From the NCBI GenBank assembly GCA_031555955.1, contig JAVBTY010000053.1, positions 1 through 14,120 of the forward strand: a stretch of DNA of 14,120 nt, given 5' to 3'. Every line of letters starts with the position of its first letter. The first letter of the stretch is position 1. A model generated the notes under the pieces. It had not been told where the DNA came from. It worked only from the letters and a program-made list of their open reading frames with translations, and ran no database searches. This DNA comes from Azoarcus sp031555955 (GTDB lineage Bacteria > Pseudomonadota > Gammaproteobacteria > Burkholderiales > Rhodocyclaceae). Shown here piece by piece: positions 13,976 to 14,120 of the stretch. The translations under genes were made by a program, and so were the position numbers.

Positions 13976-14120
13976 CGCACGCCCGGATGCGCTGGCGTGC
14001 CTGCGGGGGGGCGGGCCCGGCCCCGCGCCCGCGGTACACCGTTGCCCCCGCCGCGAGCAAAATCGTGAAGTGTGCCCGGGGGGAAAAAGAGCCGCGGATG
14101 TTGCAGCCCCCCGCCGAAAA

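Noticed and set aside
13938..14060. N-terminal extension of exonuclease I by 41 codons
   Set aside because: The extension is Pro/Ala/Arg low-complexity sequence, no exonuclease I begins this way, and the internal ATG directly precedes the conserved FFYWHDYETFG. A promoter-like TAAAAT also lies within the extension.

Overview
The window is GC-rich chromosomal DNA of a Gram-negative proteobacterium, most likely a betaproteobacterium (Rhodocyclales- or Nitrosomonadales-like). That placement rests on gene content, on TAGAAT/TAAAAT-type promoters and on overall protein similarity. It is an inference, because no rRNA or other taxonomic marker is present. No phage, IS element, CRISPR array or other mobile element is visible.

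Layout. Positions 1-189 (minus) hold the first 63 codons of a periplasmic sulfate/thiosulfate-binding protein. A short doubtful ORF (283-534, plus) and a tRNA-Ser(GGA) gene (598-688, minus) with its terminator follow. Positions 748-8378 (minus) form a tightly packed five-gene block. In transcription order it encodes a 65-residue membrane protein, a 913-residue histidine kinase whose sensor is a whole sodium:solute symporter domain (SSS-HK, CrbS/MxtR/CbrA-like), a stand-alone CheY-like receiver, a 730-residue membrane-anchored PAS plus degenerate-kinase plus DEDDh exonuclease fusion, and an acetate-type sodium:solute symporter. Directly upstream on the same strand, and separated from the block by a Rho-independent terminator, is acs, acetyl-CoA synthetase (8580-10550). 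Divergent from acs is a class I fumarase (10846-12378, plus). Convergent with fumarase is sbcB, exonuclease I (12495-13937, minus).

How it fits together. The central theme is acetate or short-chain carboxylate use: import (symporter), activation (Acs), TCA-cycle oxidation (fumarase) and flux sensing (SSS-HK plus receiver). The most unusual part is the receiver/exonuclease pair. The receiver has no DNA-binding output domain. Its stop codon overlaps the start of a protein whose kinase core has lost its phospho-acceptor His and ATP-binding boxes but which carries an apparently intact 3'-5' exonuclease domain. The simplest reading is a signalling chain that ends, at least partly, in a regulated nuclease, which is a testable hypothesis. 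Smaller points of interest are an 11-bp tandem repeat between acs and fumarase, an AT-rich inverted repeat upstream of the sulfate-binding gene, and a five-codon leader ORF coupled to the start of the signalling block.
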